This document shows positions 1-7,672 of a stretch of 54,080 bases of DNA, one piece after another (the stretch's first letter is position 1; each line of letters begins with the position of its first letter). The position numbers and the translations under genes are program-made. Below the pieces are notes generated by a model. It made no database searches and had not been told where the DNA came from. It worked only from the letters and a program-made list of their open reading frames with translations. Source of the DNA: an uncultured Bacilli bacterium (GTDB taxonomy: Bacteria; Bacillota_I; Bacilli_A; RF39; UBA660); NCBI GenBank assembly GCA_947626445.1, contig CANQSC010000001.1, forward strand, positions 1-54,080, read 5' to 3'.

Positions 1-107
1 TTATCTTTAATATAGGTATATTATACCATGAGTTCTTTCTTTTTTTATGTTTTCCGATAAATTTAAACTCCGTCCATTAATTTAATTGCTTGTATCATCT
101 TTTGTTT

Positions 108-2060
108 TTAATTATACTTTTGTTGAAATGCTTTAATATATCTTTTTCTCATAACAGGTAACACTTGAGACGCAATTTCTATAGATGCATCGTTCATGCT
201 CATTTTTGTTGTATCTAAGGAAACCAATGAATCGACACTTTCAATAAATAAATCTTTTAATGCCTGTAAACTTTCATTGTATTCATTTAAATTTGCTTCA
301 TTTAGAAATCTTCTATTTTCTAAAGCCAAACTAGAATTGTAATCTCTTCTTAAGGAGGTTAAAGAATCAGCATAAGTAACTACCAAAAAATCAATTAATT
401 GTTTTGAAAGTTTTGAGTATTTTTCTCTTGCATTTAAATACAAATCTTCTGGCATATCTCCTCTAACTAAGCGCCTATAATTCCATGTTTGTCTATCATT
501 TAAAGATCTATCAATTAAAATTAAGTCTTTTTTTGTTAAAACAGCATTTTGTAATTGTTTATATATTTCTTCAAATATCGCTAAGTCTCTATCTGAATAA
601 CTCATACTATCAAATTTACTTCTTAGTTCTTCTTTATAATATTTAGAAGTTGTAAACTCTTCTATTAAAGAAACTTCAAATCCGCCTTTTTTAAAGAAAT
701 CATATAAATTATTTATTATTGTGGTTTTTCCTGTTCTAGGTGTACCTGTAAATTCTATAACAAAAGGTTTAGGGAGTGTTACTAATGATTTTAGTCTTTG
801 CAATTCAATCTTCCCGGCATGTAATTTTCTTAATTTTGCATAATAATCTTGATTATCTACAAAGATTGTATCTCTTAAAAATAAATTTTCTTTTTTATAA
901 AATACTTTATCTAAAATATCTTTTAATTTTAAGAATATAGGCAAATCTTTATCTTCTCCCAATATTAAACTTTCATAGATACTTGTATAATACCATCTTT
1001 GAGAATCTTCTCCTCTTTTAAAAGCACTGAAGTCTCTATTACCACTTTTTTCAAATTTTAAAAATAAATCTTCTAAATTGTTAATTTTATCAGCACATAT
1101 AACTAATTTATTTCTAAGAGGAAGTTTTTTTGTTTCTTCAATTGTATGTCTTTTTCTATCTTCCCAAGATAATGATTTATCAGGTTCAGAAGCACCCATT
1201 ACTAAGTTAGCAATATCCTTACCAAATTCTTTTTCAATATCCTCAATAGTATATTTTGTATCTTCTACAACATCATGTAAATAACCCGCTGCTACAACCT
1301 CATCATCATATCCAAATGATTCCAAAAGTTGCCCAACTCCAATTGGATGTATTATCATTGGTTTATCAGGTTCACTTTTTCTAACTTGTCCCATATGAGC
1401 TTGTATCGCAAACATTTTTGCTTTTTCTTTAATATCCATAATTCTATTTACCTCCATATATTTTACTGCAAACCCATACTTATTCTTTATCACAGTTTCT
1501 ACATTCTTTTTAAAATCTTCAAATTCTTTATCATAGCAATATGTTTTGGCATATCCATCATTACCAAATTTCTTTGATATATGTTCATATGCTCTATTAA
1601 TCATATCATCTAAGTCCAAATCAGGATAATGTTTAATAGTATAAGCATGTGTCCTTTCTAATGCCGAAACTAAATTCGTATTTCTATCAGCAGATGAAAT
1701 AATTTTTCCATAATTACTTCTTGGTTCATTTTCTAAGCTTGCTCGATGATCTTCTATTGCTTCCTTAATTATTTTTCTTTGTTCATCTGTAAAAAACTCT
1801 TTCATTTTTTCATCTTCATAAAATAATTTTGCAGATAATATTTCATGATTATTTCTATCAATATGATGAGCTATATCATGAAAAGAGGCAATTACATAAA
1901 CCATATCCAAATTAATATTATCAAATTGATTTGCAAATTCGAAACTTCTTTTTATAACATATTTTATATGTTCAATTCCATGTCCAGAGTCGTTTTTTTC
2001 ATAAAGCGGTAATATATTATTTTCTATATATGTTCTTAGTTTTACATCTATATTTTCCAT
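108..2060 (-). CDS. HD / Mesh1-like HD / P-loop kinase-like fusion protein
   Basis: This 650-residue protein joins three nucleotide-handling domains. Residues 1-200 form an HD phosphohydrolase domain (GHGIEH at 26-31, FHD at 60-62, SSADR at 122-126). Residues 205-390 resemble the RelA/SpoT or Mesh1 hydrolase HD domain (GQVRKS, LHDVVED at 271-277, CADKINN). Residues 430-640 are a P-loop domain like deoxynucleoside or thymidylate kinases (Walker A GTPRTGKT at 439-446, LIDRSLND at 515-522). I chose the ATG at 2060 because GGGGG stands just upstream; an in-frame TTG at 2096 overlaps the previous gene and lacks a site. The gene follows the DUF6414-like gene by about 20 bases and is probably cotranscribed. 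Substrate is unknown; alarmone or nucleotide turnover is an inference from the domains. Confidence 0.8.
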   Translation of the reverse strand: MENIDVKLRTYIENNILPLYEKNDSGHGIEHIKYVIKRSFEFANQFDNINLDMVYVIASFHDIAHHIDRNNHEILSAKLFYEDEKMKEFFTDEQRKIIKEAIEDHRASLENEPRSNYGKIISSADRNTNLVSALERTHAYTIKHYPDLDLDDMINRAYEHISKKFGNDGYAKTYCYDKEFEDFKKNVETVIKNKYGFAVKYMEVNRIMDIKEKAKMFAIQAHMGQVRKSEPDKPMIIHPIGVGQLLESFGYDDEVVAAGYLHDVVEDTKYTIEDIEKEFGKDIANLVMGASEPDKSLSWEDRKRHTIEETKKLPLRNKLVICADKINNLEDLFLKFEKSGNRDFSAFKRGEDSQRWYYTSIYESLILGEDKDLPIFLKLKDILDKVFYKKENLFLRDTIFVDNQDYYAKLRKLHAGKIELQRLKSLVTLPKPFVIEFTGTPRTGKTTIINNLYDFFKKGGFEVSLIEEFTTSKYYKEELRSKFDSMSYSDRDLAIFEEIYKQLQNAVLTKKDLILIDRSLNDRQTWNYRRLVRGDMPEDLYLNAREKYSKLSKQLIDFLVVTYADSLTSLRRDYNSSLALENRRFLNEANLNEYNESLQALKDLFIESVDSLVSLDTTKMSMNDASIEIASQVLPVMRKRYIKAFQQKYN

Positions 2061-2075
2061 TATATACCCCCATAA

Positions 2076-2103
2076 ATTCCTATTGATATATAGCAATAGG
2101 AAT
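2076..2103. repeat. 10-bp inverted repeat at gene junction
   Basis: Perfect 10-base arms (2076-2085 and 2094-2103) with an eight-base spacer lie across the stop codon of the DUF6414-like gene, just before the start of the downstream fusion gene. It may fold in the mRNA and affect coupling of the two genes. It has no T run, so it is not an obvious terminator. Confidence 0.5.
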
Positions 2104-2883
2104 AACTATGAATGCTGGCCCATTTACTTTATCTTTTATTTCCGCTGGATTTGACATATCTTTCTTATTCATTTTTCTTCTTTGTTCTCTATTTGATGCC
2201 ATTGATTTAATATCTTCAAAAATTTCATCTAAACAAATACTTCTTCCTTTTTCAATTTTCCTTTGAATTTTACACAACATATATACTTGCGAGACAAAAT
2301 TATCTTGTGAAGTTTTTAAATAATTTTTATCTATATTTCCTATTAAAGGGTATTTTTTATCTTCAAAATTAAAAACACATGACAAGGAATTACTATTTCT
2401 TGAATTCGATAATTGTTCAAATCCATTTAAAGCTTCTTTGCTTTTTTCATCCACGGTATTCCCTAAAAATGGTTCGAATACATCAATTAATTGTTTAAAA
2501 TTATTAGCGGCTTTTGTAACTTCTTCTAGTTTTGAAAAACGTGGTGTAACTAAGACTTCAATAAAATCATCTCTATAAATATCGTTCCAAATTTCCTCAT
2601 TAATATTTTCATAATATCTTAATTCATCTTGATTTTGTAAATATTTAATAATTTTATCTAACTTACTTGCATCAGTTATTTTTGCATTTAAAGCTATTTT
2701 TTCTTCTTTTTGATTTCCTAAATTACCTTCAGCATTAATTGCTTTGACTCCAACGCCGACTTTTCCGCCTTTATTTGTTGTGGAACTTTGGGTTATTTCT
2801 TGTTCATCATACAAATATCCATCTATTATAGAAATATAATTATCTAATGCTTCTGTATCTGCATATAAAATTTTTCTAAGCAT
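2080..2883 (-). CDS. DUF6414-like protein
   Basis: A soluble 267-residue protein. Its N-terminus (ADTEALDNYISIIDG, then a glycine-rich KGGKVGVGVKA stretch) resembles the DUF6414 family as I remember it; no catalytic motif is evident. The ATG at 2883 has GAGGTGGTAAA upstream; an earlier in-frame start at 2922 has no site. It is the first gene of a probable two-gene operon with the HD/kinase fusion downstream, so the two may work together. Function is unknown; a role in defence or stress signalling is only a guess from the accessory setting. Confidence 0.7.
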   Translation of the reverse strand: MLRKILYADTEALDNYISIIDGYLYDEQEITQSSTTNKGGKVGVGVKAINAEGNLGNQKEEKIALNAKITDASKLDKIIKYLQNQDELRYYENINEEIWNDIYRDDFIEVLVTPRFSKLEEVTKAANNFKQLIDVFEPFLGNTVDEKSKEALNGFEQLSNSRNSNSLSCVFNFEDKKYPLIGNIDKNYLKTSQDNFVSQVYMLCKIQRKIEKGRSICLDEIFEDIKSMASNREQRRKMNKKDMSNPAEIKDKVNGPAFIVIPIAIYQ

Positions 2884-2939
2884 TTTACCACCTCTATGTA
2901 ATATTTTATCATAAAATCTCATATTTTAAGAGACATTTG

Positions 2940-3112
2940 AGATGAATTGTGTTAGAATTTTATTAAAGATTGATATTTTATATATCAAATCGTTATGAGT
3001 GAAAGTTGTAAATATCTTCCACAATCGCTCCATTGGGAAATCTGTCTAAACTTTTATAAGTTTAGCCTTGAAATATATAAGTATCAATTTCTAAAGAAGT
3101 TGATACTTTTTA
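2940..3112 (+). ncRNA. candidate structured leader or small RNA with terminator
   Basis: The gene-free stretch before the small gene at 3141 is packed with hairpins: TTGATAT/ATATCAA near 2970-2989, a GAGTG/CGCTC stem enclosing GTTGT/ACAAT near 2996-3030, a perfect 8-bp stem with TTAT loop at 3046-3065, and a 12-bp stem (one wobble) at 3081-3106 followed by a T run. The last has the form of an intrinsic terminator placed before the coding region, as in attenuators and riboswitches. I do not recognise it as a known riboswitch class. It could instead be an independent small RNA. Confidence 0.5.
3081..3112 (+). terminator. intrinsic terminator/attenuator before small gene
   Basis: A stem of 12 pairs with one G-U wobble (GTATCAA... 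paired with ...TTGATAC) and a tiny loop is followed by TTTTT. It lies 29 bases upstream of the ATG at 3141, so read-through would control that gene. Confidence 0.65.
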
Positions 3113-3140
3113 GTGTAATTTAAAGAAAGGATAGATTAAA

Positions 3141-3440
3141 ATGCTAAAAATAAAGGAAAAATTAGAGTTTGATGAAGAATTAAAGAAAAAAATTGAGTAT
3201 ATATGTAATACAACTCCAACCATTATTAATAGTAATATACAAAATATAGATAAAACAAATATAACTTACATAGAGAATTATAGAATTATTATTAAAAAAA
3301 CTACTTTTTTAGCATTCAATTACTCTAATACTTTATTAGATAATTTATCTAATAAGATAGAATTGAAAGATTTAGAAAACTTTATAAAACAATTAAATTA
3401 TGTAAAAATACTAACTTCAAATAGTAGTTTATTAGACTAA
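3141..3440 (+). CDS. small protein of unknown function
   Basis: A 99-residue, Lys/Asn/Ile-rich protein that I do not recognise. It has no membrane segment or signal peptide. AAAGGATAG precedes the ATG at good spacing. It is the only + strand gene in this part and is headed by the hairpin-rich leader, so its expression is probably controlled by conditional termination. Its sequence is low in complexity, so a distant homology may be hidden. Confidence 0.6.
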   Translation: MLKIKEKLEFDEELKKKIEYICNTTPTIINSNIQNIDKTNITYIENYRIIIKKTTFLAFNYSNTLLDNLSNKIELKDLENFIKQLNYVKILTSNSSLLD

Positions 3441-3472
3441 AATAAAATTTTAGTTAAAAAGATTGAGTAGAA

Positions 3473-3522
3473 ATATATGTCACCATATATAGCTGGACGT
3501 GCGCCGTTAACGCATCCAACTC
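3473..3522. repeat. two adjacent hairpins in a GC-richer island
   Basis: ATATATG/CATATAT (perfect, 3473-3490) is directly followed by a second hairpin at 3491-3522 made from TGGA/TCCA and TGCG/CGCA stems with a two-base bulge. The second hairpin is clearly richer in GC than anything nearby. It lies in the 247-base gap after the small gene at 3141. It could be that gene's 3' end, part of a structured RNA, or a relic of an attachment site; there is no clean T run. Confidence 0.45.
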
Positions 3523-3662
3523 TTCATATTATAGTATTTTACTTGTCAATTTTATTTTCTTTATCTTTTAATATTATTTTTATCTGTATTAACCTTTGAT
3601 AATAATTTTTCTAAATCATCAGTCCAATCATGAATCATGTTGTTCTTCATTTTTCTTAGAAA

Positions 3663-3689
3663 AAATTGTAAGTTTTTTGCTTACAATTT
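3663..3689 (-). terminator. intrinsic terminator
   Basis: A perfect 10-bp stem (AAATTGTAAG and its complement) with a seven-base loop overlaps the stop codon region of the membrane protein gene at 3688. Read on the - strand it is followed by a run of T, so it ends the transcript of 4834-3688. Confidence 0.75.
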
Positions 3690-4197
3690 ATTTAATTACA
3701 TTATCTACTTTTAACTCTTTAGCAATATTATCTATACCTTCTATATATTTATTAATTTTTTTATCTTTAATTAACAATAACGTCCCATCTAACATTTTTA
3801 AATCTTTTATTTTAGTAGCTTTAGGATTACTATTTTCACTAACATAATAAGGTTTATTAAATGCTGTACTTAAATCTAAATAATATATTTTAATTCCTTT
3901 AGTACTAAAATTACTATAATAATCTCCATAATTTTTATAATTAGCTGCATTATTATTAAAATCATATGCTAAGACATAATAAGAACTATCTTTCTTACTA
4001 AATAAAGTTCCAACACTTATAGCTTCATTATTTACTTCACCATTAGTATATTCATATTCTTTAATATCAGGTTTAATTAGTACTTTACTACATAAATATA
4101 CTCCTAATATTATTAATATTAATATTATTAATACAATAAAAAATTTTTGCATTTCTTTTTGTTCTTCAGTTTGATAATTATATTTTCCTTTTTGCAT
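3688..4197 (-). CDS. single-pass membrane protein, unknown
   Basis: A 169-residue protein with one hydrophobic segment at about residues 17-37 (FFIVLIILILIILGVYL) after a short charged N-terminus, then a roughly 130-residue domain expected outside the membrane. That domain has a tyrosine-rich YYVLAYDF stretch and ends in Lys-rich helices; its size and layout are vaguely thioredoxin-like, but no CxxC is present. GGTGATttta precedes the ATG at 4197; upstream in-frame starts lack a site. It lies 47 bases after the gene at 4834 and probably shares its transcript. Function unknown. Confidence 0.6.
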   Translation of the reverse strand: MQKGKYNYQTEEQKEMQKFFIVLIILILIILGVYLCSKVLIKPDIKEYEYTNGEVNNEAISVGTLFSKKDSSYYVLAYDFNNNAANYKNYGDYYSNFSTKGIKIYYLDLSTAFNKPYYVSENSNPKATKIKDLKMLDGTLLLIKDKKINKYIEGIDNIAKELKVDNVIK

Positions 4198-4243
4198 TAA
4201 AATCACCAACTTCATTATACAAAAAACAAGTAGGAAATGCAAC

Positions 4244-4834
4244 TTACCTACTTTGTTTTTTAATAACTTTTTCTAATATTTCACAACGTTCTTTTGAAGA
4301 TTTAATATTATCTAATTCTTTTTCAATTATTTCTTCTATTGTATATTTTAATCGATAATTAACAGATACTGGATATCCAAATATTTTTTTAGCTTCACTA
4401 GAAGTTATAACAGGTATTGTAATATTATTATTAACACTATAAATAAAAAGGGGATTTAAAGTATTAGGATTAACAACAACACCTAAAGTATCAATTACAC
4501 TATTTTCACATAAAACTTCATTTACAATACATACATAAGAATCTCTTTTTTGATTATTTTTTACTTCATAAATATCTATTACTGAATCTAATTCTAACTT
4601 TTGACTATTTGAAACATTATAGATAGTATCTTTATCTGGATTTAACAACACCCAGATTTTATTATTATAGCAAGGCTTTGCCCAAATATTATTTTTAGTA
4701 TAAACAATATCAAAATTGCCATTATCATTTCTTTTATAATGAAGAAATACTCTTGGACTATTAATTACGGCATTATCATTATCTATACTTATTTCATCGC
4801 GATTTCTATCAACTAATTCAACATCAATTATCAT
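4244..4834 (-). CDS. hypothetical protein
   Basis: A 196-residue soluble protein, mostly beta-rich by appearance, with a charged helical C-terminus (EEIIEKELDNIKSSKERCEILEK). No family is recognised. GAGGAAAAG stands before the ATG at 4834. It comes just before the single-pass membrane protein gene, which suggests a two-gene unit. Confidence 0.6.
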   Translation of the reverse strand: MIIDVELVDRNRDEISIDNDNAVINSPRVFLHYKRNDNGNFDIVYTKNNIWAKPCYNNKIWVLLNPDKDTIYNVSNSQKLELDSVIDIYEVKNNQKRDSYVCIVNEVLCENSVIDTLGVVVNPNTLNPLFIYSVNNNITIPVITSSEAKKIFGYPVSVNYRLKYTIEEIIEKELDNIKSSKERCEILEKVIKKQSR

Positions 4835-4988
4835 AACTTTTCCTCTTTTCTTGTACTATTATATCATAATAAATAAAATGGAAAAGATTATTTCCAAGCA
4901 AAATGCCTTATTCAATAATATCAATTTATTTTCAAAAGTTTTTTCATTCTCAATCCAAGCTAATTTGAAAGATGTGCCAAATTACCAA

Positions 4989-6794
4989 TTATCTTTTTTT
5001 TATAGTTTCTTCAAATCCTTCCGTTGATAAAGATCCAAATTTATTTGCATAATAACGATCAATATTAATATAAATCTGTTTAACTTTTTCAACTTGTTGA
5101 AAATACTCTATAACCATAGCATCTTCTGGATATTTATCAATTTTAAAAACAACATCATTTCTTGAAAGATAATCAACTTTATTTACGGCATCAACTAATT
5201 CTTCAAAATTATCTTCTCCAATATAAGTTATAAGTTCCTCTGGCTCTGAATTTATTTTAGCTTTTATAACTTGCTTTCTAAATTTTTGCAGTAGTGGTTG
5301 TAATAAGTTTTTAGTAATTAAACTAGTATTACAATTAATAGTATCTAATGATGTAAATTCTTTTGGTTCAAGTAAGTATATTCCCTGATCTTGAAGAATT
5401 TTAATTGCTTCTATTGTAAATATATCATTTAATGTTTCATTAAATTTTTCATATTTACGAAAAGCACTATCATAGGGATTTCTCTTACAATTTTTACCTA
5501 AATTATCAAAAGTTTCAAAGCCTGTGCCTTTTGGACTTTGGTCTATAATATGACCGCTTTCATGCATAAATAAATAAGTCGAGAATCCTCTAATTGTATA
5601 AAACATTATTGATCTAAATTCATTATTTTTATCAATACCACCATGTCCCAAAATACAAACATTTTTATTTTTCATTTGATAGTAAACAGTTTCACTATTA
5701 ATAGGATTATTAGCAAGCATTTTCATAGCATCAGTAAAATCTTTTCTGGTTGTATAATATTCCTTAAGTGCTTCTTCATACTTTTTTTCTCTAGTTGCTG
5801 AGATAAAACTAATTAACTCATCTGATGGTAAGTATTTTTTTATATTATCTTGCTTTAAAAATGATAAAAAATTAATAATTTCTTCTTCAGATTCCCATTT
5901 TAACATATTTTCATTTGAAATAGTAATATCTAACTTTTTTAAATAAGATAACTGCCAAGCCACTATTAAAAACTTGTTATCAAGATCAACTTCAAAAGAT
6001 TTAAGTTTTTTTATTTGCTTATAATGAAAATACTCAATAGGTGGTTTAAATGAAATGTCCATATTCCCTAAAACAGCTTTTATTTTTTCTTCAAATGGCT
6101 TTTTAGAAATAGAATCTTTTACAAAAGATGGTAGTTGATTAAAAATTTCTATAAATAATTCTTTTTTCTTTTTTTGCAAAATATTTTCTTTTCTTTTTGC
6201 CTCATTTTCAACATATTTTTCATATGGTATTAACTGACTTGCCCAATTATTATACTCAACTAATAATTTTTCATATACTTTATTAAAATCGTTAATTTTA
6301 TTTAATAATTTTGAAAATTCTTTTGTTTTAGTAAAAAATTCAAAATTTTTTTCGGTTATATGTTCAGTTTGATTGCCAAGAAGATAGTTAACTATTTTTA
6401 GCTTATTTGCTAATAATTTTTCAGGAAAAGTTTTATCTTTGGTGGCAAAAGCTCGAATTGGCGTCCAACAATCGACATCACTAGAAAAGTCAGAATGTAC
6501 ATCAATAAGACATTCTAAAATTTTTTGAATATCATCATCTAAAGGTTCGGTATAATTACTTTTTTTATATCTTTGAACATCTATTCCTATATCTTCTAAA
6601 AAACGAATAGAAAATTCCCGAGTTTTACATCTTTTTAAATATAATATATAATCGTTTAAACCTTCAATATCATAATATAAAATTATAACAGCATTATTAA
6701 TCTTTTGTGAAATAATAGAACGATATTCATTACCATATACTAAAGAAAAAGCATCAATAACATATGGCAACAAACTCTTAAAGTCAATATCCAT
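4989..6794 (-). CDS. HExxH zinc metalloprotease-like protein
   Basis: A 601-residue protein without a clear signal peptide. The key motif is FMHESGHIIDQ, with the HExxH histidines at 411 and 415. About 38 residues on, NETLNDI supplies a glutamate (453) that could be the third zinc ligand, as in gluzincins; the domain recalls the anthrax lethal factor-like fold. Residues 1-380 are helical and lysine-rich, with no recognised domain. The ATG at 6794 is preceded by GAGGTG and overlaps the stop of the upstream small gene by 11 bases, so translation is likely coupled. Target unknown; a toxin-like or defence protease is possible. Confidence 0.7.
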   Translation of the reverse strand: MDIDFKSLLPYVIDAFSLVYGNEYRSIISQKINNAVIILYYDIEGLNDYILYLKRCKTREFSIRFLEDIGIDVQRYKKSNYTEPLDDDIQKILECLIDVHSDFSSDVDCWTPIRAFATKDKTFPEKLLANKLKIVNYLLGNQTEHITEKNFEFFTKTKEFSKLLNKINDFNKVYEKLLVEYNNWASQLIPYEKYVENEAKRKENILQKKKKELFIEIFNQLPSFVKDSISKKPFEEKIKAVLGNMDISFKPPIEYFHYKQIKKLKSFEVDLDNKFLIVAWQLSYLKKLDITISNENMLKWESEEEIINFLSFLKQDNIKKYLPSDELISFISATREKKYEEALKEYYTTRKDFTDAMKMLANNPINSETVYYQMKNKNVCILGHGGIDKNNEFRSIMFYTIRGFSTYLFMHESGHIIDQSPKGTGFETFDNLGKNCKRNPYDSAFRKYEKFNETLNDIFTIEAIKILQDQGIYLLEPKEFTSLDTINCNTSLITKNLLQPLLQKFRKQVIKAKINSEPEELITYIGEDNFEELVDAVNKVDYLSRNDVVFKIDKYPEDAMVIEYFQQVEKVKQIYINIDRYYANKFGSLSTEGFEETIKKR

Positions 6795-7158
6795 TTTGCA
6801 CCTCATTAATTAATTTTTGATTAAGTCTTTCTAATGCTTCAAAATTTGAGGGATAACTTGATTTACCATAATATTTCTTTTTATTCCCATTAATGTATAT
6901 AATAGATAATTTCCAATTATTACCATCAATTATTTTGGCGTCAATATATTCTTTTTGCCAACTATCTATTATCTTATAAAGAGAATTTAAATACTTAAAA
7001 ATCAATTGATTCTCTATTGGTTTAAAAATATCCTTATATTGAATTTTACTTTCATTAATAGTAATAACTAATCTTTCATTATTATTTTCATAGATTATGC
7101 TTTTTACACCTATCACAATATGCCGAGTAGACAAATCTCGGTCACACCTCTCTTTCAT
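6784..7158 (-). CDS. small protein overlapping the metalloprotease gene
   Basis: Up to 124 residues. The C-terminal half (SWQKEYIDAKIID..WKLSIIYINGNKKKYYGKSSYPSNF..LERL) resembles small domains with a W-x-L...DG...YP-NF pattern seen in accessory proteins of Bacillota. The start is uncertain: the ATG at 7158 has no site, while GAGAGGTG lies before an in-frame TTG about eight codons later. Its stop overlaps the metalloprotease start, so the two form a coupled pair; it could be a specificity or immunity partner. Confidence 0.6.
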   Translation of the reverse strand: MKERCDRDLSTRHIVIGVKSIIYENNNERLVITINESKIQYKDIFKPIENQLIFKYLNSLYKIIDSWQKEYIDAKIIDGNNWKLSIIYINGNKKKYYGKSSYPSNFEALERLNQKLINEVQNGY

Positions 7159-7414
7159 ATAGTGAGAAATTTGTCACATTACCCTCACAGTCTCTTCGCA
7201 CACGATTCCAAGTCATTGTCAATAAAATACTCTAAGTGCATTTAAAATCAATAATATTAGTATTCATATACGCATGACCTATAAATAATTATACCATGTA
7301 AAACAATTTTACAAACAAAATTTTATTAGGAAAAATTCTAAATAATATAGTATAATTATATTTAGATAATATTACGCAAACAAAGATATCTATATAAAAA
7401 AGGAAGTGAAAAAA

Positions 7415-7672
7415 ATGACTAAAACAATTGGAAAAGTAATTGAAATTTATATTCCAGAGCAATATAAAAATGATGAACTATTAGATGTTATGAATAGATC
7501 TAATATTGGCTTTAAAGTGAAAACTCAAGATGACATAAAAAACTTAGTATTGGAGGCAAATGACCTTAATTCAAAAATAATGAAAAATGATTTAGTTTTA
7601 ATTATAGAACAAGATATATCAAATAAACATTTTATTGATATTGAAATTTATGAAGGTGATGAGATTGAATAA
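7415..7672 (+). CDS. small protein, first gene of helicase operon
   Basis: An 85-residue acidic protein (GKVIEIYIPEQYKND...IEIYEGDEIE) that I do not recognise. AGGAAGTG lies before the ATG at 7415; a GTG at 7406 is the only earlier start. Its 3' end supplies the GGTGATGAG sequence that probably serves as ribosome binding site for the helicase gene, so the two are translationally coupled. The divergent 7159-7405 gap carries an AT-rich promoter-like region. Confidence 0.6.
   Translation: MTKTIGKVIEIYIPEQYKNDELLDVMNRSNIGFKVKTQDDIKNLVLEANDLNSKIMKNDLVLIIEQDISNKHFIDIEIYEGDEIE

Noticed and set aside
3560..3660. A 29-residue - strand frame starting MKNNMIHDWTDDLEK
   Set aside because: It lies directly after a strong terminator, has no ribosome site and no family; support is too weak.
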